The notes beneath the pieces are model-generated. The model did no database searches. It saw only the letters and a list, made by a program, of their open reading frames with translations, and was not told the DNA's origin. A stretch of DNA of 64,000 nucleotides from Parachaetomium inaequale. Taxonomy: Eukaryota > Ascomycota > Sordariomycetes > Sordariales > Chaetomiaceae. Position numbers and translations under genes: made by a program. How positions within the stretch are numbered: the stretch's first letter is position 1; every line of letters starts with the position of its first letter. Location: the NCBI GenBank assembly GCA_033296685.1, contig MU854326.1, forward strand, positions 186,001 through 250,000, given 5' to 3'. Shown piece after piece: positions 31,234 to 42,571 of this stretch.

Positions 31234-32445
31234 ATGGTGGGCGGAACCCCGCGTCTAGCGATCATCGTCTGTGATCGCCTTGCTAATACCACGAGCACAG
31301 TTTAACCCTTTCAACCCCGGCGGCGCCGACTACCGGGGAAACCTTCGGGCCCCTCGCGCACAGCGTTTCGATGAATACTACCGATGCTACCCCTTGGTCA
31401 TGGCCCCCGGCGCTGAGCGCCCCGAGCTCAACTACGGTTCCAAGATCTTTCTGCCGCCGTCTGCCTTAGATAAGGTGTCAAGGCTACACGTTCAGTGGCC
31501 TATCATGCTGGAACTGATCAACGGGGCGACGGGCAAACACACACATGCCGGCGTGCTCGAGTTCGTGGCAGAGGAGGGCAGAGCATACATTCCGCAATGG
31601 GTATGTCGGGGATTTTATCTGGTTACCAGCACAGGCGTGTTGACTGTCCGCAGATGATGCAAACACTCCAGCTCGATGTCGGCGATATGATCCAGGTCAA
31701 GACCACCTCGCTGGAGCTTGCCAAGTTGGTCAAGCTGCAACCCCAGTCCGTCAACTTCCTCGAGATTACCGACCCGCGTGCCGTCCTCGAGAAAGCGTTC
31801 CGCAACTTCGCGTCCCTGACCAAGGGCGACGTCTTCAACTTCGAGTACAATGATGAGATCTACGACATGGCCGTGCTGGACGTGAAGCCCGAGACGGAGA
31901 AGATGGGCGTCAGCATGATCGAGACGGACGTCAGCGTCGACTTTGCCCCGCCAGTCGGTTACGTCGAGCCCGAGAGAGCTCCGCGCGGCAGCGGCACCAG
32001 CACACCCCGTAGTGCAAGGGGCGTCGGCGGCGGTGTGCCTCCCGGGGGGTTGCTCCACAGCCAGGGCACCATGGCACAAGCAATCAACTACGACTCTATC
32101 GCGCCGGGCTCAGCAGCAGCTTCGGCAGGGAACTTTCTGGGGGAGGGGCAACGGTTGAGCTCAAAGAAGGGCAGCAAGGCTCCGACGCCGAACCCTGCAA
32201 CACCCGTGGCTGCCACGTCAAGCACCGCGCCTGCGGTCCCCATAAGGCGCAACAACGGACCAGCCCCTCTGCGCCTCCCGCCAAACAAGCTGTTCCTGGG
32301 ATACCCAATCATACCGGTCAAGACAGCGGAGGATAAGGAAAAGGAGGCGGCAGACGCCAAGCAGCCCCACTTTGCCGGTCAGGGGCAGACGCTGAGGGGG
32401 ACCGGCAAAAAGAAGGGGGAGGGCGATGAGAAGGGTGGGAAGTAA
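31234..32445 (+). CDS. ufd1: Ubiquitin fusion degradation protein 1
   Basis: Exons are 31234-31236, 31301-31600 and 31654-32445, giving 364 aa. Exon 1 is the ATG alone: the donor GTGGGC follows at once, and a 64-nt intron with GCTAAT branch leads to the exon that starts TTTAACCC, restoring the family N terminus MFNPFNPGG. The second intron is 53 nt (GTATGT to CGCAG). The Ufd1 double-psi barrel covers residues about 15-200 (FDEYYRCYPLVMAP, HAGVLEFVAEEGRAYIPQWMMQTL, VLEKAFRNFASLTKGDV). The Cdc48-binding tail ends with PPNKLFLGYPIIPVK. With Npl4 it recruits ubiquitinated substrates to Cdc48 for ER-associated and chromatin-associated degradation. Confidence 0.94.
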
Positions 32446-32470
32446 GCGCAGGGTGGGAAGTAAGCGCAGG
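32433..32470 (+). repeat. Short tandem duplication over the ufd1 stop
   Basis: Two adjacent copies of GGGTGGGAAGTAAGCGCA, each containing the TAA. The first copy supplies the end of UFD1 (GGK stop). The second copy lies just downstream. Confidence 0.8.
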
Positions 32471-33285
32471 GCTAAAGGAGCACTAAGGGTTGGAGAATAC
32501 ACCAGGCTCTCAGGTCGCATGTCATTGAGGCTTCTATTCAATGGCCGGTTTGATTGGCGTCAAGGGAAACGGGTTTGGGAATGGCCATGGGTCTAAGGTA
32601 TTTATTTACTACATGGCACGGAGCGCTTGGTAGAGAGAACCCCGGGAATTGGTGCTGAACAGAGGGGGGTTTCGGCCTTAATAGATGATCATAACGTCTT
32701 CTTCAGTCTAGAAACCTCGCTCGCATTGTGGCAGCCGTTGCGTAACGGACGGCGCTGAGAGCGGAAGCTCAGGCATAAAGAGCTTGAGTTTCTAGTACAG
32801 AACCAGCGTGCTGTTTGTCCACCGTCGCCTCACAGTTTGTCCAGTCCAGTAATCAGAGAATTGCGTTGACGACACTCAAAGCACCGCGCTCTACCATCCC
32901 AGAAATCAGTCGCCAGTCTTCAGCTGCTTGGAGTTGAGCAGGCTGCTAAGTACGGTACTGTGCGAGTTGGACAGTTTATTTACAGTAATCTTACGTGTCA
33001 TAACGTTACTGTGTATAAATGGCCCCACAATAGTTAACAATAGCTGGCCTGGTCACGAGTTTGCCAGCTGAAGCCGGCTGCGCTTTTCCTTCCACTTGTC
33101 CCCGCCAAAGCAATTTGGTCGAACTGACCACTCATTCCACCCGCGGTCGACCGACCGATTCCGTCTCTCATCAATTCCTTTCAAACACATTGCCACTTTC
33201 TGATTGCCTCCGTGTCAGGGATCCGCGGTGATGCTTTGGGTAGCGCAGCTGTAATTTCCAACAGCGCGACAATTTCACATCCACC
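32446..33285. other. Intergenic region
   Basis: An 840-bp gap between two plus-strand genes. No gene is seen. The stretch around 32940-33050 is noticeably AT-rich compared with neighbouring coding DNA. Confidence 0.5.
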
Positions 33286-35616
33286 ATGAGGATACTCGAC
33301 AAGAATGCCACGGGTCCCGTACCCGTTGCATCGGCAGCGACAACTCGCAATTTACGGCCGCGCCAAGCACCGGGTCCTCCGGGTCCTCCGGCGGGAGGTG
33401 CCGTGCCGAAAGTGGGTGGCCGGGTTACAAGGAGCTCAGCTGCGCTCCCCAGGACCGCAACCAACGAGAACTCGGCAGTGCCACCGCCTCCACCTCTCGG
33501 CACCCCGACACGGTCGCACAAGCGCTCCCGATCGTCGGCCGCGCGTGGAGGGCAACGAGCAAAGCGGACCCGCCAGTCCCCCCACAAACCGGGGTTTTAT
33601 GGAGAAGACAGCGACGCAGATACGGATTCCGGGGATGAGTCCGAGAGCCCTCACGTCACCCCCGGCGCCGCCGATGTGGAGCTGAAAGCCGGCACCCGCC
33701 GACGACCCAATTACCCAAAGACTCCATCACCGAAAAAGTCAACTCCAGCTCGGGCAACAAAGAGCCCACGCCAACTCTCTGCTAAGAAGCCTCCGACGTC
33801 CGAGGACGACAAGGGCGTGGTCGAGGATGCCGTCATCCCAGACTGGGCCAGCCTGCCCTACCTCATCCTCGTCCAGATTTTCCGATATGCCGCCGCACCG
33901 CTCACCGAAGTTCAACACGCTAAGTGGCTGACCGCAGCCAGTGGTGTCTGTCGTGCGTTCGCGGAGCCCGCCCTGACCGCTCTGTATGAGGCACCTCCGT
34001 TGCTGAGCCGGCCGATGGCCCACGGTCTGGTGTCGCTGCTCTCCCAGGACCCGTCCACCACGCTGTTTAATTACAGACCGAAAGTGGAAGAGCTCTGGAT
34101 CGACGTCGAGCAGATCGCCTCAAAGACGTTCAAGGGCCAACCGCTCGACTTGAAGGCTCTGGTCGCCAACCTTCCCCGCTTGAAGTTCCTCCAGTTCTTT
34201 CACCCAAAAGACTACGCCCCGTATCGATCGCTGGATGGCAGCCTGCGTTGGCAGTACCCTGCTGCCCTTTTCCAGGCTCTCAACGGAATCCAAGATTCAG
34301 CAGAGGGGGCAGGCGCGGCCAATCATGCGCGGCTCGTCGGATGGCAGTGGAATCGACGGCTCACAGGCCCAACCCTCGATCTCGCCGCCATCAGGGCGCT
34401 TCATGGAACCCCGCCGTTTGCGAGTCTGAAGAAGCTCTCGTTTCTCAACTATCAGGTGCCTTCGCTCAACGCGAAAGCAAGTGAGGACGATGACGAGTTG
34501 GCCTCAAAGGATCAAGTCTTCATTCAAGGCGTCGCAGACGCGATCATCGCCCTCCCGAGCCTTAAGTATCTCGCCATCGAGTCGTCTACTGTGGCCAACG
34601 GCCAGCTGCTCCCACTTCTACCAAAAAGCCTCGAAACCTTGGAACTCGTCAATTGCTGGGACGTTAATGGCGACGACTTTGCTAGTTACCTCCTCTCGAG
34701 CGGGCACCAGCTGAAGCATCTAATTCTGCACCACAACCAGTCGCTCAGCTTGTCATTCCTCACCATTCTCGGGTCCGCCTGCCCAAACCTACAAGTGCTC
34801 TCGGTGGATTTGAAAACCTTCAACCATCATGAGTTCTATCATGATTCGGACCCAAGCTATGACGAGTTGCTCACCGCAGACCAGGTCCCGGAGTGGCCCG
34901 AGAGCCTGGAGACGCTCCAGCTCCTGAACATGAAAAAGTGGACGGCAAAGGCAGCCGAGACGCTCTTCGAGTCGCTGGTCGACAGCGCCCCGAAGCTTCT
35001 CAAGCTCCGCCGGATCGATCTTAAGGCCATGTTGAGCATCCCCATCCAGGAGCGCTCACAGCTCCGCAACAAGTGGGAGCGGAAGCTAAGACACGTCTTC
35101 CTCCGCGAGAAACGGGATCCCGTCCCGCTCTTCTGCCTGCGGAAACCTCCCCAACAACCCAGTGCCAAGGAAGTCAAAAGCACCCCGAAGAAGGGACGCA
35201 AACCCGCTCACGCCCTGGCCACCGAGAAGCCCTCGCGCCGGAGCGGCCGGCTTGCGGTGGACTTGTCGAACCCTTCCTCCCGCGCCAGTAGCGTAGGTCG
35301 GGACCTGCGGCACGGGCTTGGCCGGCCGTCGTATGCCGAGCCGGACACGGATGAAGATGAAGGGGACGACGAGGAGGAACAGGAGGTGGGCGGGTCCAGT
35401 GCGAGCAGTCAGCCCGCGTCTCCGGCATCCTCGGCGGGGATGGAAGTGCCCTTCCGCCATGGCATGTGCGAGAAGGTCGAGATCCAGTTGGATAACCAGA
35501 AGTCGGCCGAGACGACGCTTACCATGGATGATTTCCTGGATAGTGAGAACAACGACTTGTCGGATGACGATTGGACGGGGCAGGACGAGGATTCCGACAA
35601 TGGGTATGCTTGGTAG
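33286..35616 (+). CDS. F-box protein with leucine-rich C-terminal half
   Basis: A single exon of 776 aa; the ATG at 33286 has context CCACCATG. Residues 1-180 are basic and disordered with likely nuclear signals (RSHKRSRSSAARGGQRAKRTR, PKKSTPARATKSPRQ). An F-box-like segment lies at about 186-232 (PDWASLPYLILVQIFRYAA, then SGVCRAFAEPALTALYEAPP). Residues about 260-600 contain irregular leucine-rich repeats (LPSLKYLAIESS, LPKSLETLELVNC, QLKHLILHHN, CPNLQVLSVDLKTF). The C terminus is basic and then acidic, ending MDDFLDSENNDLSDDDW. It is probably an SCF ubiquitin ligase substrate receptor acting in the nucleus. The target is unknown and I assign no gene name. Confidence 0.85.
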   Translation: MRILDKNATGPVPVASAATTRNLRPRQAPGPPGPPAGGAVPKVGGRVTRSSAALPRTATNENSAVPPPPPLGTPTRSHKRSRSSAARGGQRAKRTRQSPHKPGFYGEDSDADTDSGDESESPHVTPGAADVELKAGTRRRPNYPKTPSPKKSTPARATKSPRQLSAKKPPTSEDDKGVVEDAVIPDWASLPYLILVQIFRYAAAPLTEVQHAKWLTAASGVCRAFAEPALTALYEAPPLLSRPMAHGLVSLLSQDPSTTLFNYRPKVEELWIDVEQIASKTFKGQPLDLKALVANLPRLKFLQFFHPKDYAPYRSLDGSLRWQYPAALFQALNGIQDSAEGAGAANHARLVGWQWNRRLTGPTLDLAAIRALHGTPPFASLKKLSFLNYQVPSLNAKASEDDDELASKDQVFIQGVADAIIALPSLKYLAIESSTVANGQLLPLLPKSLETLELVNCWDVNGDDFASYLLSSGHQLKHLILHHNQSLSLSFLTILGSACPNLQVLSVDLKTFNHHEFYHDSDPSYDELLTADQVPEWPESLETLQLLNMKKWTAKAAETLFESLVDSAPKLLKLRRIDLKAMLSIPIQERSQLRNKWERKLRHVFLREKRDPVPLFCLRKPPQQPSAKEVKSTPKKGRKPAHALATEKPSRRSGRLAVDLSNPSSRASSVGRDLRHGLGRPSYAEPDTDEDEGDDEEEQEVGGSSASSQPASPASSAGMEVPFRHGMCEKVEIQLDNQKSAETTLTMDDFLDSENNDLSDDDWTGQDEDSDNGYAW

Positions 35617-38600
35617 GGATGGTATTCAGTTACCTCGCCGTTTTTGTTCTCTTATATTTGGTTTCTCTCCTTGTTTGTCTCTCTGGCTGGTGCATTGGGG
35701 AATCTGTTTCTACTTGCATGGACTGGATCGGAAGCGGAAATCGGGCACAGGCTGGCACTAGTGGCGTCTGGCGGCTTTGCTTCTTCAAGTTGCTTTCACT
35801 TGCTTATCGCCCGAGGAATAGGGCATGTTCTGGGGAGTATGGGCTACGTTTGCTTGACACGAGGTCATGAGATCTTGTGTACTGTACATTGCCTGATCGG
35901 ATATAAGGCACTGGGGACTTTGGGGGGCTCCTCTCGCCCGCAGTAGTTTTTAGGATTTGTTACCCACGTCTCGGTCGGGGCTGTCGCTCGTTTGGATGTC
36001 GCTGTCACCGGCAGACTCTGGGGTTGGAACTACGGTGTGTTGTCTAGTGGCTCGACGGACCGCCTTGGGCCTTGGATTGGCGGGTAACTATAGCGAGAAT
36101 ATACGGGCTTTCGATACAGAACCTGGAATTTGTTCTCTCTCGTGGTGAATGTGGCCGTGCCCACCGCCTCCCTCCCTGTTTGCCTGCCTCCACCTGTGGA
36201 TGGGCGTTTGGGGGAGGGCGAGTCGAATTAAAGAAGACCTGGCCCCGCCAAGAGAGACATGACGAGCAGGCCTCACTGAGAATTGCTGACCATCCTCGGC
36301 CTGGGGAGTGTGTCACAGGACATGAGGTGCAATTTGCTTGCTGTGTAATAATTACAACATCGTTTTATGCTCAAATGTCACACTGGCCGTGGATGGGTCT
36401 GTAAATGTGCCAACAGGCGCCAAGGGCCAGGGCTGAGAGACGGTCTTGGGAGAAAGCTCGACTCAATGATGTGTTCCAGTGTATCGGCCCATGGAGTAGA
36501 TACATACCTACCCCGAATCCCTAACGAACCAACTTTCTTTGAAGCTTCGCAAACTAGCTGCTCCAAGGGCAACTTGAAGCAGGGGCCGCCTCGTCGTTGA
36601 GTCAACAAGGAAAAGTACGGAGACTGACGGTATCTCTGGATCACACATACTAACTGCAAGATACATTAGCATGGATGAATATGAAATTGTGTCCCCAGTT
36701 TGCAGTAGGAGCTGGGGACGGGGGATTGGAGACGCTGCGGGATAATCTACTCACCAGCACCTCATCACATGGGCAGAAAATGGCGGACTCACGGGCTTTT
36801 TGCCATTACAACTGAGCCGTGATGAAATTTAAACTCTTGATTTTGAGTAAAATCTTTTTGATTATTTGGAATGAGGAGGTGTGTTGACCTGGTCGAGCCG
36901 ACTGGACTCTCGCGTTGGTTGTGACGTCTGGTCGTCAAGACGGTTCTTGTGAGAAAGATTGGACGACAAATGTGAGGTTCCGGATACTGGGTGGGAAAGA
37001 GTTCTTAAGAAGCTTAGATGGTAGTCTCACCAAGGTAACTTCGACACCGAGGGTGGTTGTCGTCGCCCCCTCCAAGTCTCGCTTTCTACGACCGTCTGTG
37101 AAACTTTAGTTCTGTATCATGGATTACACTCTGGGCTTCCTCACTCAGTAGACAAGTCGGTAGAGTGAGACATGGCCCAGTTCTTCGAACTACACATACT
37201 ACGATATAAATGATTTAATACAAGCTCAGGCCTGTTTGAATCATTTATCCACCACCTTGAAATTGGGGCGGTCTGTCCCGAGTGTCCTCCGGTTGCAATA
37301 TGCGGCAAGACTGGTGGCTTTCCCGACTCCATAGTCTTGAACATGTTATATTCTGTCAGCTAGTCGTGAAGTCGATTATGTCTGGAGTTGAGCCTTGACA
37401 CACTGACACTGTCGCTGACCTCGAGATCTCAAATTCTCAATCTCCCCAGCACTGAGCAGGGACCTGGCAGCCTCGGTTCCCTGCATCACAAAGACAAGCC
37501 ACAGACCTGAACATGGGGTTCCAATAAGGCACCTTTTGCTTGTATTTTGGGACCCATGCACCTCGAGATTATTTGAAGGCCTCGGCTGGCCTAGACTCGA
37601 TAGTTCCGCGGTTGGAATTGATTCAGAGTCCGGATGTCGTCGTCTTGCGGTTCAAAGGTTAAAACACGACGTCGACTCGGCCACCTCGAGTCTCAGCGGT
37701 TTATGCAGACCCCACCCCGCCTTCTTGGCTGCATTCGAACCGAATCCATCTTTTTCATACTCTTCTTTCGGCCGTCTTCGAATCCGAGGTTGATATCACC
37801 AACCCTGGCTGGTTTGGTGTAATTGACAAGGGGCTGTTAGCGAGCTACTTTCCCCACTACCAAGCGTGTATGTCGCAACCGGTACCGTGCTACCGCGATC
37901 GCCGCTAACCACACAGGGTCGGAGAACGGAGCCAAGGCCCCACGGCGACCAGGGTCGCCGAGGACTCTCGTGGCACGAAATCGCGATAGGAGAATCTCGT
38001 CGTGCAGCATCCAGGTCTTCGGCTACGGTACGCGTCTTTTCCCATCCATCCGCCCTCCTTGCTGCTCCACTGCCTACCCCCTTTTTGTCGATGCATCCCG
38101 AGTCTAAACGCCACATGCTGTATCTGGTGCATTCCGTGGCTGCACGCTGTTGATTCCAACAAGCAGTGTCTCGTGCAACCCCAGTGGGTGGACTCGGTCG
38201 CGGACAATCAATCCACACGTGTGTCTTGCACTCTTCGGGCCGCCGTCACATCTCGCAGCATCCATGAGATATCGCAGTTGTTGACCGACTTCTCTGCATT
38301 ATACCTCAGGCGAGCTGCACGTCGTCGGTCACAGGTTGCTGCTGGTCGCACCTGCCTTAATCCATTCATTACCTTTACACACACACACTTCATCCCGCAC
38401 ACAATTGTCTTTTCACGAATCTATAGCTCCAGGCTTCTTCATCATTACCCACCCCCCACTTCTCGGCTTCATCTCACAAACCACCTCAACTTGGCGTCTG
38501 CTTGCTGGCACCGTCGTCTTCACCACCCAATACCGGCACCTCATCTTCACCTCCCTCTCGCAGTCTCGCGCCAGACAATGCGCCTTTATCTTGTTCACCG

Positions 38601-38693
38601 GCCCCGTTGACCACCTCGCGCCTCACCCGGCTTTGATTACTTCAAGCAAAGAGCCATTGTCACGCTGCCACGTGCTAATGCCCTCTTCCAGCG
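35617..38693. other. 3.1-kb gene-poor region
   Basis: The longest stretch without a supported gene. Open frames are all under 205 codons, overlapping and without domains. The part from about 36600 to 37400 is comparatively AT-rich. From about 38380 the sequence becomes CT-rich and is probably the long leader or promoter of suz12. No tRNA or transposon features were found. Confidence 0.45.
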
Positions 38694-40999
38694 ATGTCGA
38701 CCCTTAGCCATCGCAATCGTGGCCTGCCCTTCCTGCATCGGAACTGGCTCAAGGCCACCAACCACTGGAACAACAAGATGGGCAACAAGGCCTCGTCCCA
38801 GTCACGCGACACTGCCGACAAGCTTGTTGACGACGACCACCAAGCCCAGCGCGCTGCAAAGCGCCGCCGTGTCGACAGCGACTACGACGGCTTCCCGCTG
38901 TTTGAGAACTACGCCAACGCCCAGCGCTCCCTCCGCATCGAGGTCCTCAAGATCAGCCACAAGGACTCGCCCCGCGTCAAGAACGGCATCCTGAACGGTC
39001 TCATCGCCCCCAACGTCAGGGATGTCGTGCAGATCAAGGCCCGCTGCAAGCTCACCATCTGCGGCTACAAGGGCGGCGAGCCCGTCGTCTTGCACGTCGA
39101 CAGTCAAGTCTGCGATATCCGCATCTTCAAACACCCTCCCGGCTCGGCGCCCATTGCCCGCTTCTCCTCCATCAGGCCCTTTCACATCCCAGAGGAGAAG
39201 ATCTTTCTCGAGCGCGATGACGACGCCGTCTTCGGCCTCGCCAACTCGTACTCGGTGCTCGTCGAGCTCGAGTCTGCCGGCGATGCCAACTGGCCGCCGA
39301 CCGACCTCGTCCCCATTAGTGATGAGGACACCTTCTACAACAGGGGGCTCCCATCCCGCCAGTGGGTACTCACCGCCAGCATCGCCGACCTCTTCAGCAA
39401 CAGCCGCAACCGCAAGTCGGTCCGCCTACGCGTGAAGAAGCAGCCTCTCAATGACGCTGCCACCAACTTCCTCATAGACATGGACGTCCGCTGGTTGACG
39501 CCCATATCGAGCCAGCGGAGGCCGAGAGAGCCCGCGAAAGACATCCTACCCTCCATCTCGGTGTTTGACCCACACGAGCCTGCTGTACCTGTCGTCAACG
39601 GTAGCGCCGCTATTGTTAATGGAACGAATGCGCATCGCCGTGAGTCCCAGGTCGGTGGGGAGGGCGAGGCCGCGCTGAACGGGCAAGCAAATGGGTCCGT
39701 GGCCGACCCCGCCGAAGAGCTGGCCGAAGGCGAGCTTACCCCCAGTCGCTCTCGACGGACAAGGCAGGACATCAACTACAACGTCAAGCAGATGTGGAAC
39801 AACGCGGTTGGGAAAGAGACCCGGAAGCGGAGGAAACTTGGTGACGAGCACAGCCAGGTCGACGAGCACACAATCACGTATCTGCTCCCGCCGGAACAGG
39901 TCCAGACAGACAAGTTTGCCTGCCTGCTGTGTGGTGCCGAAAACGACCGTCTCAGCCAGCTGCGTGCCCATTACCTGAGCCACCCGCAGTATGATTTCCA
40001 CTTTGAATTCAGGCCCAAAGCAGGGTACTGTGTCACTGTAAAGCCGAACGCCAACAGCCACGCCTCTCCCCTGCGGCCGAGGGTGTACCAGCTCGGTCTG
40101 CCGGTTAAGCCCCTCGACCTGGACAAGTATGTGAACGGGGATGACTCCTGGGTCACCTCCCGCCTTGGCCCAGACAACGGCCGTGAAGTCTTTCAAGACA
40201 CCGCTCCACAAGGAGGCCGCACCACTGTAAGATACCACTCACCCTCCCTAACTTAACAAGACTAACACCCTTCTAGAAAACCACGACCAAGCGGAACCGC
40301 CGCCAGGTCCTCGTCCCCAAGTCCAAACAACCCCTCTTCGAAGCCCTCAGCAAAGTCCAACTCGAGCCCGGCATGCCCGTCCCGCAGCACCCCATCGACG
40401 ACTCCTGGCTGCTGCTCAAGCACCGCGACAACCTGCAGGACTTCATCGACCTCAACGCCGAGGAAAAGGAGTACCTGCAGGAGTGGGACGCCTTCATCCT
40501 GCGCCAGCACATCTCGTCCCCGCAGTACTTGCCGCGGCACTTTTTGCGCTTCGTGCGCGACAACGCCGCCTGGCTCGTCGCCAAGCGGTCCCGCGCCGAC
40601 GAGTTCAGCAAGCACGTCGCGACCTTGCTCGCCCGCCGCGTGCTGCCGGACGCCGTCATTTTTGAGGCTACGCAGCTCCTGAATGACGCGCGGAGCCGGC
40701 GTGCCGCCGCGATGGGGGGCCAGGCTATGCCGGAGGAGGAGGCGGCTAATGCCCAGCCTGGTAGGAACAAGGCTTCGGGCGGGTGCTGTACCGCCTGCGG
40801 CGGGCCCGTGCCTGTCGTGGCGATGCTGGTTTGTGCGAACAGGGTATGTCTTCTTTCTTCTCTTCTTTTATGGTACGTGAGAGACTAATGGAGATGACAA
40901 AAGGAATGTGAGAACCGGCTTTACCATGATTCGTGCGTCGAGGACTCGGAGGAGGCGGTGGCCAAGGGGAGGAAGTGGAGGTGCAAGGCTTGCTCGTAG
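38694..40999 (+). CDS. suz12: Polycomb PRC2 subunit Suz12 with C-terminal PHD finger
   Basis: Exons are 38694-40226, 40277-40843 and 40904-40999, giving 731 aa. Introns are 50 nt (GTAAGA, ACTAAC branch) and 60 nt (GTATGT). A C2H2 zinc finger lies at C410, C413, H426 and H430 (FACLLCGAENDRLSQLRAHY). A VEFS-box region spans about 555-655 (WLLLKHRDNLQDFIDLNAEE, EWDAFILRQH, HFLRFVRDNAAWLVAKR). The last 50 residues form a C4HC3 PHD-type finger (CTAC, CANREC, YHDSC, KWRCKAC), split by the second intron. Suz12 binds the EZH2-type methyltransferase through its VEFS box and supports H3K27 methylation; its presence implies a PRC2 system. An alternative start is MGNKASSQ (about residue 29). The PHD finger is not part of animal Suz12. 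Confidence 0.92.
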
Positions 41000-42571
41000 A
41001 GGAAGCGCGGAGAGGTAAAGGGATGTAACGTAGATGGAGGAGCAAACGAACGGAGTGAAGAGGGGTGGGGTGGGATTGTACGAGGATAGGTAATCAGGTG
41101 GTGGGAGGGAGATAGATTCGAGATACTACTACGTGGGGTCTCGAGGAATGAAGAAAGCGGGATTTGCAGGCTCTGATCATGATAGCTATGTGTGCGTGTG
41201 CTTGGTGGCGGTGATCTAGGTCGCGGGCGTCTTAGCAAGTTCAATGTTGTTGATATAGCCAGCCAGGCGGGAGCAGTGCTAGTGGGAAGCAACCTGTAGG
41301 TAAGTGTGTGATGGCTGTCTCTTGATCGACTCTTTTACCTACAGCTGAAGTAGTTCGACTGTCCTGCCTTTCACGGAGGCTGGAAAGCGGGCAGGGGAGG
41401 TTATCTAACGACGTAGAGAGCAGTGCGGGATGAAAGTGATACCAATGTTGTAAAAAGATGTAACACAACGAATATGGAAAATATAGCCAGACAAGAAAAC
41501 AACGGATTTCACTACCGCTCCGTGCAAGTGATTATGACACGATCAACTTGGCGTCTGGATTGCCTAACACCTATATTATACAAAGACAGCCTCGAAGAGT
41601 TGCACAAGTACAACGGTCCTTGAGAAATGAGCTGAATTGTAGAAACACCGAGCTTACGCTCATGAGAGGAAGCCCATGGGCGAAGCAGCTGGCTGGTATA
41701 CACATGTGCAACTGACACTGTTACCTATGTATGTACATGTAAGGTAGTAGCCACCTCGGATTTGCTACGTTGTCGGATGTACTTACATGTATATAACGGA
41801 ATATATACATGTACCTGTGCAGGCTCGGCAACATGCCAGCATACATGTTTACACACCACCGGAGACTAGGCACAGTATCCTACAGTATATACGGTTCTTC
41901 TTAATTAACAAGTTACAAAAAGTGAAGAGCACCTCGGCTTGACTACTAGCAGCCAGCCAGCTGTGTCACATCAAGGGGACAGGGTTTGCTTGGTTAGGTG
42001 TGTAGTCTCACATGGTTTGACTTGAGACATGGATTGGCTTGGGGTTCAATGGCTACAAGGGGCACAAAGAAAGAGAAAGGAAAGAAAGGAGAAACATAGG
42101 TGAGGCGTCTGGAGTACTGGTATCCGCATTATCCAACGCTACCTGGCACTCCGGTTGAGGAGGGGCGGGCGAGAGAGCGTTTCACACGCAGTACAGTGTT
42201 TACAACTCCCAAATCCTAGTTAGGGCTGGCCGAGTGCCTTGCAAAGCTGGCGAGACAATAAGAGAGCAGTTTTTTTCGTGCTCGTTGTTGGTTTCTAGAG
42301 GCTATACATCCAGTTTCTCAAAATTTACTGTCCCAGGTAGCAAAGGCGATACACGTAGTTTCAACCTTATATAGATAGTAGTACTGCTCGCCAATACGAG
42401 AAAATCAAGCCAGTTAGTTGTTTGTTTATTTCCTGCTGCATTTTCTCTCCCGCTTGCCTCGTCAAACTGGATCTTCTATGATACACCCACCCCCAACCCT
42501 CACAAGTGTAGATAGCTGCACCTTTAACGCCCAAACGATGCCAAACAACCCTCCTTAGACAGGATCACTCC
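41000..42571. other. Intergenic region between convergent genes
   Basis: No gene is supported. The region is AT-rich in its middle (about 41420-41900) and contains a perfect inverted repeat (reported separately). Confidence 0.5.
41784..41813. repeat. 12-bp perfect inverted repeat (hairpin)
   Basis: TACATGTATATA and TATATACATGTA flank a 6-nt loop ACGGAA. It lies between the convergent suz12 and cus1 genes. Confidence 0.7.
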
